Shown piece by piece: positions 51,565 through 59,916 of a stretch of 64,000 nt of DNA (position 1 is its first letter; each line of letters begins with the position of its first letter). The notes under the pieces were generated by a model. It saw nothing but the letters and a program-made list of their open reading frames with translations. It searched no databases and was not told the origin of the DNA. This DNA is from Promicromonospora thailandica (GTDB lineage Bacteria; Actinomycetota; Actinomycetes; Actinomycetales; Cellulomonadaceae), in assembly GCF_024171955.1 (NCBI RefSeq), contig NZ_JAMTCS010000002.1:297300-361299 (forward strand), read 5' to 3'. Both the position numbers and the translations under genes were made by a program.

Positions 51565-52514
51565 TGGCGACACCCGTCGCCCACGAGCAGCGGACGCTCG
51601 GGTTCACGCAGCCCGAGCGTCCGCAGCTCCGGGCGCCCCGCACGTCCCTCAGGCTGCGCAACGCGCTGATCGGCTGGACGTTCATCCTGCCGAACTTCCT
51701 CGGCTTCGCGGTGCTCACGCTCGCACCGGTGGCCACGCTGTTCTACATCTCGCTCACGAGCTGGAACATCTTCGGCGCCGCCCAGTGGGTGGGCCTCGAC
51801 AACTTCGCGCGCCTCATCGGCGACAAGAGCTTCCACACCGCGCTGGGCAACACCTTCTACTACGCGGCGCTGCACATCCCGATCACCATCGTCGTGTCGC
51901 TGAGCCTGGCGCTGCTGCTCAACCAGAAGCTGCGTGGCGCCGCCTTCTTCCGCACCGTCGCCTTCTTCCCGTACATCACGTCCATCGTCGCGGTGGCCGT
52001 GGTGTGGAACATGCTGTTCAGCCCGGAGTTCGGGCCCATCAACCAGTTCCTGAGCCTGTTCGTCGACGGCGACCTGCCGGGCTGGACGGTCTCCAAGGAC
52101 TGGGCGATGCCCGCGGTGATCATCGTCGGCACCTGGAAGGACATGGGCTACTACATGCTCCTGTTCCTGGCCGGGCTGCAGACGGTGCCCGGCGAGCTGC
52201 ACGAGGCCGCGCGGATCGACGGCGCGAACGCCTGGCAGCGGTTCTGGAACGTCACGCTGCCGTGCCTGCGCCCCACGATGTTCTTCGTGACCGTCATGGT
52301 CACCATCCAGAGCTTCAAGGTCTTCGACCTGATCCTCGTCATGACCGACGGCGGACCCGGCCAGGCGACGCTGGTGCTGAGCCAGTACATCTACCAGAAG
52401 GGCTTCGAGCAGTTCGAGTTCGGGTACGCCTCGTCCGTCGCCGTCGTCCTGTTCCTCATCTGCATCCTCGTGACCGTGGTGCAGTTCCTGTACAACAAGC
52501 GGAAGGAGGCGTGA
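51564..52514 (+). CDS. CUT1 ABC permease (MalF/UgpA type)
   Basis: Permease of 316 aa with six helices and EAA loop LHEAARIDGANAWQRFWNV. Start and stop are each joined to the neighbours by one-base overlaps (TGATG). A charged cytosolic N-terminus of about 35 residues precedes the first helix. Confidence 0.93.
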   Translation: MATPVAHEQRTLGFTQPERPQLRAPRTSLRLRNALIGWTFILPNFLGFAVLTLAPVATLFYISLTSWNIFGAAQWVGLDNFARLIGDKSFHTALGNTFYYAALHIPITIVVSLSLALLLNQKLRGAAFFRTVAFFPYITSIVAVAVVWNMLFSPEFGPINQFLSLFVDGDLPGWTVSKDWAMPAVIIVGTWKDMGYYMLLFLAGLQTVPGELHEAARIDGANAWQRFWNVTLPCLRPTMFFVTVMVTIQSFKVFDLILVMTDGGPGQATLVLSQYIYQKGFEQFEFGYASSVAVVLFLICILVTVVQFLYNKRKEA

Positions 52515-53353
52515 TGGCCGCCCGCCCGTCCGCACTCCGCAGGTCCGGCCGGGTGCTCCTCTACGTGGTGATGATCGTCGCCGCGGCGGGCATCATGCTG
52601 CCGTTCGCCTGGATGGTCATCTCGTCCCTGAAGCAGAACAACCAGGTGTTCACCGCGCCGGTGCAGTGGATCCCGGCCCCGGTGCAGTGGCGCAACTACC
52701 TCGACATCTGGGTCAAGGCCGACATGGTCACGTGGGTGCGCAACACCCTCGTGCTGTCCGTCGCCGTGACGCTGCTGCAGGTGCTGACCGGCAGCTTCGC
52801 CGCCTACGGCTTCGCCAAGATGCGATTCCCCGGCCGGGACGCGCTGTTCCTGCTCTACATCGGCACCATCGCGGTGCCCTGGCAGTCGTACATGATCCCG
52901 CAGTTCCAGATGCTCTCGAGCTGGGGCCTGAACAACACCCTGTGGGCGATCATGCTGCTCCAGGCGTTCGGGGCCTTCGGCGTGTTCCTCATGAAGCAGT
53001 ACTACGAGTCGATCCCCGACTCGCTCTCGGAGGCGGCGCGCATCGACGGGCTCTCCGAGTACGGCATCTGGTGGCGCATCATCATGCCCCTGTCGGTGCC
53101 CGCGCTCGCGTCGCTGACGATCATCACGTTCGTCTCGACCTGGAACGACTACCTCGGCCCGCTGATCTACCTGCGTGACCGCTCGCTGTGGACGATCCAG
53201 CTCGGCCTGCAGTCGTTCATCGGCGAGTACAACGCCGAGCACGCGCTCATCATGACCGGCTCGGTGCTGTCCGTGCTGCCGATCGCCCTGATCTTCCTGC
53301 TCGGTCAGCGGTACTTCGTCGAGGGCATCGCGACGACAGGCGTAAAGGGATGA
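52514..53353 (+). CDS. CUT1 ABC permease (MalG/UgpE type)
   Basis: Second permease, 279 aa, six helices, EAA loop LSEAARIDGLSEYGIWWRI, ending in ...IATTGVKG. The stop overlaps the start of the DUF624 gene by 4 bp. No ATPase gene is found in the operon. Confidence 0.93.
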   Translation: MAARPSALRRSGRVLLYVVMIVAAAGIMLPFAWMVISSLKQNNQVFTAPVQWIPAPVQWRNYLDIWVKADMVTWVRNTLVLSVAVTLLQVLTGSFAAYGFAKMRFPGRDALFLLYIGTIAVPWQSYMIPQFQMLSSWGLNNTLWAIMLLQAFGAFGVFLMKQYYESIPDSLSEAARIDGLSEYGIWWRIIMPLSVPALASLTIITFVSTWNDYLGPLIYLRDRSLWTIQLGLQSFIGEYNAEHALIMTGSVLSVLPIALIFLLGQRYFVEGIATTGVKG

Positions 53354-54045
53354 GTGCGGTGGGGGTGGCGGCTCCCGCGCGGCGCCGCCGGATGCTCCTC
53401 GGGCCCGAGACCTACGAGCTCGTGTTCGGCACCGTCTACACGGGCCTGATGACCAACCTGCTGCTGGCGCTCGCCTGCCTGCCGCTCGCGGTCCTCGTCG
53501 CCGCGACCGACCTGGCCTCGACCTGGCCGCTCGCCGCCCTGACCGCGCCGCTGCTCGGCCCGGCCCTGGTGGCGGCCTTCACGGTGTTCGCCCGGTTCAG
53601 CGCGGACGGGTCGACGGCCGTGGTCCGCACCTTCGCCGGCGCCTGGTGGCGGCACCTGCGCCGTGGCCTGGCGATCGGGGCGCTGGGTACGGGCGCCGTC
53701 GTCGTCGCCGTCGTCGACGTGGCGTTCTTCTGGGGGCGGACTGCGGGTGCGGCCGCGATCCCGGTGCTGGTCACGCTGGCGGCGGGGGCGGTCGCGACCG
53801 CCGTCCTGGCCCTGGCCGCCGTGCCCGAGATGCCGGACGCCCGCCTGCGCGACATGCTGCTCGCGGCCCTCGTGCTCGGCGCCCGGCGCTGGTACGTCTC
53901 GGTCGGGGTGCTCGTCGTGCTCGGCCTGCTGACCTCCGTGGTGGCGACGCGTCCCGCGGTGGGCCTGGGGTTCGCGGCGGCCCCGCTGCTGTTCGCGGCC
54001 TGGGGCGCGTGCCGCTTCGCCCTCCGCCCACCCCCGCCGAAGTAG
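53350..54045 (+). CDS. DUF624 (YesL-like) membrane protein
   Basis: Membrane protein of 231 aa with five or six helices, the last gene of the CUT1 operon. DUF624 features are the N-terminal TYELVFGTVYTGLMTNLLLA helix, a Pro-containing second helix (LACLPLAVLV), a GPALVAAF motif and a conserved FARFSADGST loop. The ATG overlaps the permease stop by 4 bp. The last codons, Pro-Lys-stop, lie in the left arm of a 111-bp palindrome. Role unknown; see the paralogues at 4217 and 25398. Confidence 0.8.
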   Translation: MSAVGVAAPARRRRMLLGPETYELVFGTVYTGLMTNLLLALACLPLAVLVAATDLASTWPLAALTAPLLGPALVAAFTVFARFSADGSTAVVRTFAGAWWRHLRRGLAIGALGTGAVVVAVVDVAFFWGRTAGAAAIPVLVTLAAGAVATAVLALAAVPEMPDARLRDMLLAALVLGARRWYVSVGVLVVLGLLTSVVATRPAVGLGFAAAPLLFAAWGACRFALRPPPPK

Positions 54046-54147
54046 AACCCCAGCGAAGTAGAACTGCAGCGAGATAGAACTCCAGCTCCACGACGGAGCT
54101 GGAGTTCTACCTCGCCCTGGTTCTACTTCGCTGCAGTTCTACTTCGG
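54037..54147. repeat. 111-bp imperfect palindrome with repeated GTAGAAC units
   Basis: Arms of 53 bases (54037-54089 and 54095-54147) pair around a 5-nt loop, with mismatches confined to three short patches. Each arm contains three related boxes (CGAAGTAGAAC, GCGAAGTAGAAC, GCGAGATAGAAC). It covers the DUF624 stop codon and ends 14 bp before the convergent isomerase gene. It is the longest stem in the window. Confidence 0.87.
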
Positions 54148-54161
54148 CAGGGGGGAGCGGG

Positions 54162-55022
54162 TCAGAGGTGCGGGGCGACGTGCTGCTCGTAGCGGGACAA
54201 GACCGTGGTTGCCGTCTCGGCCGGAGGACGCGCCCAGATCTCCTCGTTGAAGATCTCGGTCTCGACGTCGCCCACGTACCCGGCGTCGCGCACCCAGCCC
54301 GTGATCGTCGCGAAGTCGACGTACCCGTCGCCCACGTGCCCCCGCGAGTTCAGCGGCTCCGCCGCCAGCGGCAGCACCCAGTCGCACACCTGGTACGACG
54401 CGATCCGGTCCTCCCGGCCGGCCCGGGCGATCGACGAGCGCAGCGCCGGGTCCCACCACACGTGGTACGTGTCGACGACGACGCCCACCTCGGTCGGCGC
54501 GAACGGCGCAGCCAGGTCGAGCGCCTGCGCCAGCGTCGAGATCACGGCCCGGTCGGCGGCGAAGATCGGGTGCAGAGGCTCGAGCACGATCCGCACGCCG
54601 TGCTCGGCGGCGAACGGCACCAGGTCGGCGATGCGGTCGGCCACCCGGCCGCGCGTCGCCACCAGGTCCCGGTCCACGCCGGACGACGGTGCGCCGCCCG
54701 GCGTCGACCCCGGCAGCCCGCCCACGACGAACACCAGCTCGGCGGTGCCGATCGTCGCGGCCTCCTCGATCGCCAGTCTGTTGTCGTCGAGCGCGGCGCG
54801 GACGCCGGCGTCGTCTGCCGTGGTGAGGAAGCCGCCGCGGCACAGCGACGAGGCGCGCAGCCCGGCGTCCGCGATGATGCGGGCCGCCTGCGGCGCGCCG
54901 ACGGCCTGGACCACGTCGCGCCACGGCCCGACCGCACCGAACCCGGCCCGCGCCGCCACCTCGCACGCCTCGGCCAGCGACGCGTGCTTCACGGTCGCGG
55001 TGTTCAGCGACGCCCGGCTCAT
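54162..55022 (-). CDS. Sugar phosphate isomerase/epimerase-like TIM-barrel protein
   Basis: Xylose-isomerase-like TIM-barrel (AP_endonuc_2 family) protein of 286 aa. Metal ligands probably lie in VLEPLHP (Glu at about 137) and VVVDTYHVWWDP, and in VETEIFNEEIW near the C-terminus. It is the last gene of a LacI-controlled operon and its ATG overlaps the preceding stop by 4 bp. Members act as isomerases, epimerases, inosose dehydratases or 3-keto-glycoside lyases; with the Gfo/Idh and DHDPS-like partners, action on an oxidised sugar or cyclitol is likely (inference). Confidence 0.85.
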   Translation of the reverse strand: MSRASLNTATVKHASLAEACEVAARAGFGAVGPWRDVVQAVGAPQAARIIADAGLRASSLCRGGFLTTADDAGVRAALDDNRLAIEEAATIGTAELVFVVGGLPGSTPGGAPSSGVDRDLVATRGRVADRIADLVPFAAEHGVRIVLEPLHPIFAADRAVISTLAQALDLAAPFAPTEVGVVVDTYHVWWDPALRSSIARAGREDRIASYQVCDWVLPLAAEPLNSRGHVGDGYVDFATITGWVRDAGYVGDVETEIFNEEIWARPPAETATTVLSRYEQHVAPHL

Positions 55023-56236
55023 GCGGCCACCCCGTTCGTCGTGAGGAACGCCCGCAGCCGGGCGGCGGCCAGGGGCGGGTCGAGCAGCATGCCGCAGCCG
55101 TCGGCCAGACGCGCGAGCTCGACCAGGTGCCGCAGCGACCGGCCGGAGTGCAGCCCGCCCACCAGCGAGAACCCGGGCTGGAAGCCGTTGAGCCAGGACA
55201 GGAACGCGATGCCGGTCTTGTAGTAGTACGTCGGCGCGGCGAAGATGTGCCGGCCGAGCGCCTCGGTCGAGGCCAGGATCTCGTGGCCGCGCGCGGCGTC
55301 CCCGGCGTCGAACGCCTGCAGCGCCGTCGAGGCGGCGGGGTAGATCGCGGCGAAGATGCCGAGCAGCGCGTCCGAGTGGCCCTGCCCGTCGCCCGCGATG
55401 AGCTCGGGGTAGTTGAAGTCGTCGCCCGTGTAGAGCCGCACCGGGCTGCCGGGCAGCGCGGCGAGGGACCGGCGCAGCCCCACCTCGTGCGCGGCGTCGA
55501 GCAGCGAGACCTTGACGCCGTCGACCCGCGGCTGGTGCGCGCGGATCAGGTCGAGGAACGTCGCGGTCGCTTCGTCCACGGCGTCGGACCCCCAGTAGCC
55601 CGCGAGGGCCGGGTCGAACATGGTGCCCAGCCAGTGCAGGATGACCGGCCGGTCAGCTTCGGCGAGCACGGCGTCGTAGACCCGCGCGTAGTCCTCCGGG
55701 CCCCGGGCCACGCGGGCCAGCGCCCGGGACGCCATGACGATCACCTGCGCGCCGGCGTCCTGCACCACGTGCACCTGCTCGCGGTACGCGTCGGTCACGA
55801 TCTTCAGCGCCGCGTCACCCGGATCGAGCGCCGCGACGGCCTCCGGCGCGAGCTGGTCGGTGCCCGCGCCGCACGCGATCCGCGCGCCCACCGAGGCGGC
55901 CTCGGCCGCCGAGCGCCGCACCAGCTCCTGGGTCGCGGCCCAGTCCAGGCCCATGCCCCGCTGGGCGGTGTCCATGGCGTCGGCCACGCCGAGCCCGTGC
56001 GCCCAGATGCGGTGCCGGTAGGCGAGCGTCGCGTCCCAGTCGACGACGGCGGGCGCGCCCGGCACGTTCTCGGCGCCCACCTGCGGCACCACGTGGGCGG
56101 CCGCGAAGGCGATGCGGGACGTGATCGGGCCCGACGGCGTCGTCCACGGGCCGGGGGCGTTCAGCTCGACGGCCTCGGAACCGGTGACCCGGCCCTCGTC
56201 GTCGAACACGGGCAGGGCGACGGGCGCCCCGCTCAC
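55019..56236 (-). CDS. Dihydrodipicolinate-synthase-like aldolase (DUF993)
   Basis: TIM-barrel protein of 405 aa of the DUF993 group, related to DHDPS/NAL class I aldolases. The predicted Schiff-base Lys242 lies in VDGVKVSLLDAAHE, followed by LYTGDDFNYPEL, which mirrors the DHDPS glycine/aspartate loop. An extra N-terminal segment of about 60 residues distinguishes it from standard DHDPS (about 295 aa). The GTG start overlaps the dehydrogenase stop by 4 bp; upstream Met codons are inside that gene. It would cleave or dehydrate the product of the two partner enzymes. The substrate is unknown. Confidence 0.85.
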   Translation of the reverse strand: MSGAPVALPVFDDEGRVTGSEAVELNAPGPWTTPSGPITSRIAFAAAHVVPQVGAENVPGAPAVVDWDATLAYRHRIWAHGLGVADAMDTAQRGMGLDWAATQELVRRSAAEAASVGARIACGAGTDQLAPEAVAALDPGDAALKIVTDAYREQVHVVQDAGAQVIVMASRALARVARGPEDYARVYDAVLAEADRPVILHWLGTMFDPALAGYWGSDAVDEATATFLDLIRAHQPRVDGVKVSLLDAAHEVGLRRSLAALPGSPVRLYTGDDFNYPELIAGDGQGHSDALLGIFAAIYPAASTALQAFDAGDAARGHEILASTEALGRHIFAAPTYYYKTGIAFLSWLNGFQPGFSLVGGLHSGRSLRHLVELARLADGCGMLLDPPLAAARLRAFLTTNGVAA

Positions 56237-57384
56237 AGCGTGATCTCCGGGACGTCGAGGCGCCGGCCCTCCGCGGACGAGCGCAGCCCCAGCTCCGCGA
56301 GCTGCACGCCGCGGGCCGCCGAGAGCAGGTCGTAGCGGTGCGGGCGCCCGGCCACGACGTCGCGCAGGAACTCCTCCCACTGCAGCTTGAAGCCGTTGTC
56401 GAGGTCGGCGTTCGCGGGGACGTCGAGCCACTGCTCGCGGAACGGCTCGGTGACGGGCAGGTCCGGGTTCCACACGGGCTTGGGGGTGTGCGCGCGGTGC
56501 TGCGCCCGGCACCGGCGCAGGCCCGCCACCGCCGACCCGTGCGTGCCGTCCACCTGGAACTCGACGAGCTCGTCGCGGAACACGCGTGTGGCCCACGACG
56601 AGTTGATCTGCGCCACGACGTCGTCGCCGGCGGGCGTGGTCACGTCGAAGATGCCGTACGCGGCGTCGTCGGCGGTCGCCGCGTACTCGCGGCCCTGCTC
56701 GTCCCAGCGGGTCGGGATGTGCGTCGCCGTCTTCGCGGTGACCGTCCTGACCTGGCCGAGGATGCCCTCCAGCACGTAGTTCCAGTGGCAGAACATGTCG
56801 GTGGTGATGCCGCCGCCGTCCTCGGCGCGGTAGTTCCACGACGGGCGCTGGGCGGGCTGCGAGTCGCCCTCGAACACCCAGTAGCCGAACTCGCCGCGCA
56901 GCGACAGGATGCGGCCGAAGAAGCCCTCGTCCACCAGCCGGCGAAGCTTGACCAGGCCCGGCAGGTACAGCTTGTCGTGCACGACGCCGACGGTCACCCC
57001 CGTGGTGGACTGCAGCCGGGCGAGCTCGATCGCCTCGGCGAGCGTCTCCGCCGTCGGCTTCTCGGTGAAGATGTGCTTGCCCTGCTTCATCGCCCGGGTC
57101 AGGGTCGCGGCCCGCAGGTTGGTCATGGCGGCGTCGAACACGATGTCGGCGTCGGCGATCGCGGCGTCGAGGTCGGTGGTCCAGTGCTCGACGCCGTGCC
57201 GGTCCGCGAGCTCCTTGAGCTTGTCGGCGTTGCGGCCCACCAGCACCGGCTCGACCTGGACCCGGGAACCGTCGGCGAGCGTGACGCCGCCCTGGTCACG
57301 GATCGGCAGGATCGAGCGGACGAGGTGCTGGCGGTACCCCATGCGGCCGGTGACGCCGTTCATGGCGATGCGAAGTGTGGTCAC
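56233..57384 (-). CDS. Gfo/Idh/MocA-family oxidoreductase
   Basis: Dehydrogenase of 383 aa with an N-terminal Rossmann fold, starting MNGVTGRMGYRQHL (residues 8-21), an unusual G-x-x-G-x-x-G spacing. EKP is at 108-110 (FTEKPTAE), and the catalytic segment is DGGGITTDMFCHWNYVLEG. GTG 57384 has GGAG seven bases upstream. It is the first gene of the operon behind a near-perfect LacI operator. It probably oxidises a sugar, sugar acid or cyclitol at C3 or C2, the common chemistry in such gene trios. NAD-binding is certain by motif; the substrate is not. Confidence 0.87.
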   Translation of the reverse strand: MTTLRIAMNGVTGRMGYRQHLVRSILPIRDQGGVTLADGSRVQVEPVLVGRNADKLKELADRHGVEHWTTDLDAAIADADIVFDAAMTNLRAATLTRAMKQGKHIFTEKPTAETLAEAIELARLQSTTGVTVGVVHDKLYLPGLVKLRRLVDEGFFGRILSLRGEFGYWVFEGDSQPAQRPSWNYRAEDGGGITTDMFCHWNYVLEGILGQVRTVTAKTATHIPTRWDEQGREYAATADDAAYGIFDVTTPAGDDVVAQINSSWATRVFRDELVEFQVDGTHGSAVAGLRRCRAQHRAHTPKPVWNPDLPVTEPFREQWLDVPANADLDNGFKLQWEEFLRDVVAGRPHRYDLLSAARGVQLAELGLRSSAEGRRLDVPEITL

Positions 57385-57400
57385 GGCGGGACTCCATCGT

Positions 57401-57422
57401 CGTGGGAATGCGCTTTCCCACG
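57401..57422. promoter_or_regulatory. LacI-type operator before Gfo/Idh-DUF993 operon
   Basis: CG-TGGGAATGCGCTTTCCCA-CG is symmetric except for one base pair; the centre TGCGCT/AGCGC is typical of LacI-family sites. It lies 17 bp before the GTG start and 50 bp after the regulator stop, so the promoter should be in the 87-bp gap. Confidence 0.8.
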
Positions 57423-57471
57423 GAGCGTAGCGCACCCGACGGCCTCGCGTACATGCCGGTCGTCCGGCCCG

Positions 57472-58542
57472 TCAGCGCGGTGGCGTCGAGTCGCGGAGCA
57501 CGACCTCGCCGTGCACCGGTGCGCGCGACCCCTCGGCCCGGCCCAGGGCGAGCGCCGTGGCCAGCGAGCCGATCTCCGCCAGCGGGATGCGCACCGTCGT
57601 CAGACCGGGCGACACGTCGCGCAGGGTGTGGATGTCGTCGAACCCGGCCACGGCGACGTCGTCCGGCACGCTCAGGCCCGCCTCGCGGACGGCGGCCATG
57701 GCGCCCACCGCCATCACGTCGTTGACCGCGAACACCACCTGCGGGAGGTCTGCCCGGGCGGACAGGAGCCGGGCCATCGCGGTGTAGCCGCCGTCGCGCG
57801 TGAAGTCGCCGGGCACCACGGAGCCGGCGGGCACCGGGCAGCCCAGTGCGTCGAGCGTGTCGAGGAACCCCGTGGTCCGGTCGGCGGCCGTGCGCAGCCC
57901 GGGCGGCCCGGCGAGCACCCCGAACCGGCGGTACCCGCGGTCGTGCAGGGCCCGGGCGAGGGCTCCCGCGCCGCCCGCGTTGTCGATCTCGACGACCGGC
58001 AGGTCGCCCACGGCCTGGCCGATGGTGGCCACGCCGCCGCCCGCGTCCCGGAAGGCCGTCAGCGCCGACTCCAGGGCGGTGTCCTCGGCCTGGCGTTGTG
58101 CGAGCGCCTCGGCCGAGGCCTCCTCGGGGACGTCGCGCAACGGCACCAGGCGGCTGCCCGCCAGGATGATCGCGCGCGACCGCTGCCGCCGGGCCAGCTC
58201 GACGAAGGCCAGCTCGCGGTCCCGCCGCTGCTCGGTGGAGGCGAGCGTGACGATCAGGCCCTCGCGCTCGGCGGCCCGGGCCACGCCCGCCGCGATGGTG
58301 GAGAAGTACGGGTCGGCGATGTCGTGCACCACCAGGCCGAGCGCCGTGGTGCGGCCGCGGGCCATCGCCTGGGCGCTGGGGTCGGGCGAGTAGCCGAGGC
58401 GCCGGGCGGTCTCCAGGACGCGCTCGCGCAGGTCCTCGCGGACGCTGCGGGTCGCGCTCCCGTTGATCGCGCGCGACGCCGTGGCGAGCGAGACGCCGGC
58501 CTCGCGGGCGACGTGGCTCAGGGTGACGGGGGCGTCGGACAT
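57472..58542 (-). CDS. LacI-family regulator of the Gfo/Idh-DUF993 operon
   Basis: LacI/GalR protein of 356 aa. The HTH is TLSHVAREAGVSLATASRAI (residues 7-26), followed by the YSPDPSAQAMARGRT hinge and a sensor domain (LGLVVHDIADPYFSTIAAGV; DDVAVAGFDDIHTLRD). The start has a weak ribosome site (GGATGACC). It is transcribed in the same direction as the catabolic operon, with its operator in the 87-bp gap between them. The operator differs from those of the glucuronate and rhamnose regulators. Confidence 0.9.
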   Translation of the reverse strand: MSDAPVTLSHVAREAGVSLATASRAINGSATRSVREDLRERVLETARRLGYSPDPSAQAMARGRTTALGLVVHDIADPYFSTIAAGVARAAEREGLIVTLASTEQRRDRELAFVELARRQRSRAIILAGSRLVPLRDVPEEASAEALAQRQAEDTALESALTAFRDAGGGVATIGQAVGDLPVVEIDNAGGAGALARALHDRGYRRFGVLAGPPGLRTAADRTTGFLDTLDALGCPVPAGSVVPGDFTRDGGYTAMARLLSARADLPQVVFAVNDVMAVGAMAAVREAGLSVPDDVAVAGFDDIHTLRDVSPGLTTVRIPLAEIGSLATALALGRAEGSRAPVHGEVVLRDSTPPR

Positions 58543-58592
58543 GAGGTCATCCTGCCGTGTCCGGACGGTCCGTGGTCACCGGAGCGTGCCGA

Positions 58593-58635
58593 CCGCCCGG
58601 GGGCGGGGCCGGGCCCCGGCCCCGCCCCCGGGCGG
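58593..58635. terminator. Perfect 43-bp GC palindrome after glycosyltransferase gene
   Basis: Arms of 21 bases, CCGCCCGGGGGCGGGGCCGG plus one, are exact complements around a single central base. It lies 5 bp after the glycosyltransferase stop and 50 bp before the LacI start, both minus strand, so it should end the glycosyltransferase transcript. It is entirely G and C. Confidence 0.8.
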
Positions 58636-58640
58636 ATGTG

Positions 58641-59846
58641 TCAGACCCGGGCCACGCGTAAGGCCGCGTCGCGGTGGGTGCGCTCGATGATGCTCGAGTA
58701 GCCGGCGATCATCCGCACGTGGCTGAACCGGGGCCGGACGGCGGTCCGCGCCGACTCGAGCTCCTCGCGCCGCGCGGCGGCCTCGATCCACGTCGTGGCG
58801 ATCTCCGCCGGCTCGTACGAGGTCACGAAGCCGATGCGCTCCACGATCGACGGCGCGTCGCCCACGGGGGTCGTGACCGGCACCGCGCCGCACATGGAGC
58901 CCTCGATGAGGCACAGCGGCGCGGCCTCGCCGAACGCCGAGGTGAGGGCGACGACGTCCGCCGTCGCGTACACGAGCTCCATGTCGTGCCGCACGCCCAG
59001 CAGGTCCAGCCGCGTCAGCAGGTCCGGCCGGTCGCCGAAGATGCGGGCGAGGTCGTCGCGCAGGTCGGGGTTGGCCGCCGTCATGCCCGCGCCGCACATG
59101 AGCACGTGGCCCTTCGGCTCGACCTCGAGGAACGCGCGCGCCGACCGCAGGAACAGCTCCGGGTTCTTCATCTCGTCGTACCGCGCGGCGTACACCACGA
59201 CCGTCGCGTCGGCCGGGATGCCCGCGGCACCGCGCAGGGCCAGGCGGCGCGCGCCCTGCACCGGCCGGAACCGGGCCAGGTTGATGCCGTTCGGCACCAC
59301 GCGCAGCAGGTCGGCGGGCACGCCCGCCTCGCGGTACGCGTCCCGGGTGGACTCCGCGCAGCAGACGACGGCGGCCAGCCTGCCGCGGTCGGCCGCCGTG
59401 AGCAGGTCGCCGAGGGCGTCCCCCTGGTGCTCGGGGTCGGAGCGGTGCAGGCAGGCGATCACCGGCCGGCCGCCGAACACGTCCTGGTTCACGAGCCGCA
59501 GCGGCTGTTCCTTGAGCGAGAGCACCACCTGCGCGCCGGCGGCCTCGCGGGCCGCCGTCTCGAGCTCCGCCGCGGAGAAGACGCGCGGGTCGTGGCCCGC
59601 GTCGGTGCTCCGGCCCAGCGACCCGATCCGCACCCCCGCGGCGCGCAGGGCACGGTAGCGGGGGTCGTCCTCCATCCGCTGGAGGGTGGCCTCGCGCCGG
59701 ACCTCGTGGTGCAGGCTCAGCACGGAATGCTGCTGCCGGCCGCCCTGATGCAGTCCGGCGACCACCGTCGAGTGCAGGACACGAGCCCCACCGCTGAAGA
59801 ATCCCTCGTAGAGCGAGAGCACACGCAAACCGTTGCGCTGGATCAC
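58641..59846 (-). CDS. GT4-like glycosyltransferase
   Basis: Retaining GT-B glycosyltransferase of 401 aa. The N-terminal loop is SLYEGFFSGGARVLHST (residues 9-25); the C-terminal nucleotide-sugar site has YAARYDEMKNPELFLRSA and the EX7E motif in FGEAAPLCLIEGSMCG. GTG 59846 is chosen because AGGAGG lies 8 bases upstream; the frame stays open for 32 more codons without such a site. It should transfer a sugar to an unidentified acceptor. It stands alone, with no glycan-synthesis neighbours. Confidence 0.85.
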   Translation of the reverse strand: MIQRNGLRVLSLYEGFFSGGARVLHSTVVAGLHQGGRQQHSVLSLHHEVRREATLQRMEDDPRYRALRAAGVRIGSLGRSTDAGHDPRVFSAAELETAAREAAGAQVVLSLKEQPLRLVNQDVFGGRPVIACLHRSDPEHQGDALGDLLTAADRGRLAAVVCCAESTRDAYREAGVPADLLRVVPNGINLARFRPVQGARRLALRGAAGIPADATVVVYAARYDEMKNPELFLRSARAFLEVEPKGHVLMCGAGMTAANPDLRDDLARIFGDRPDLLTRLDLLGVRHDMELVYATADVVALTSAFGEAAPLCLIEGSMCGAVPVTTPVGDAPSIVERIGFVTSYEPAEIATTWIEAAARREELESARTAVRPRFSHVRMIAGYSSIIERTHRDAALRVARV

Positions 59847-59916
59847 AGACACCACCTCCTGCGCACAGAGTGAGCCCCGCGGATGTGCGAGACATGGCAG
59901 TTCGGTTACACGAGGA

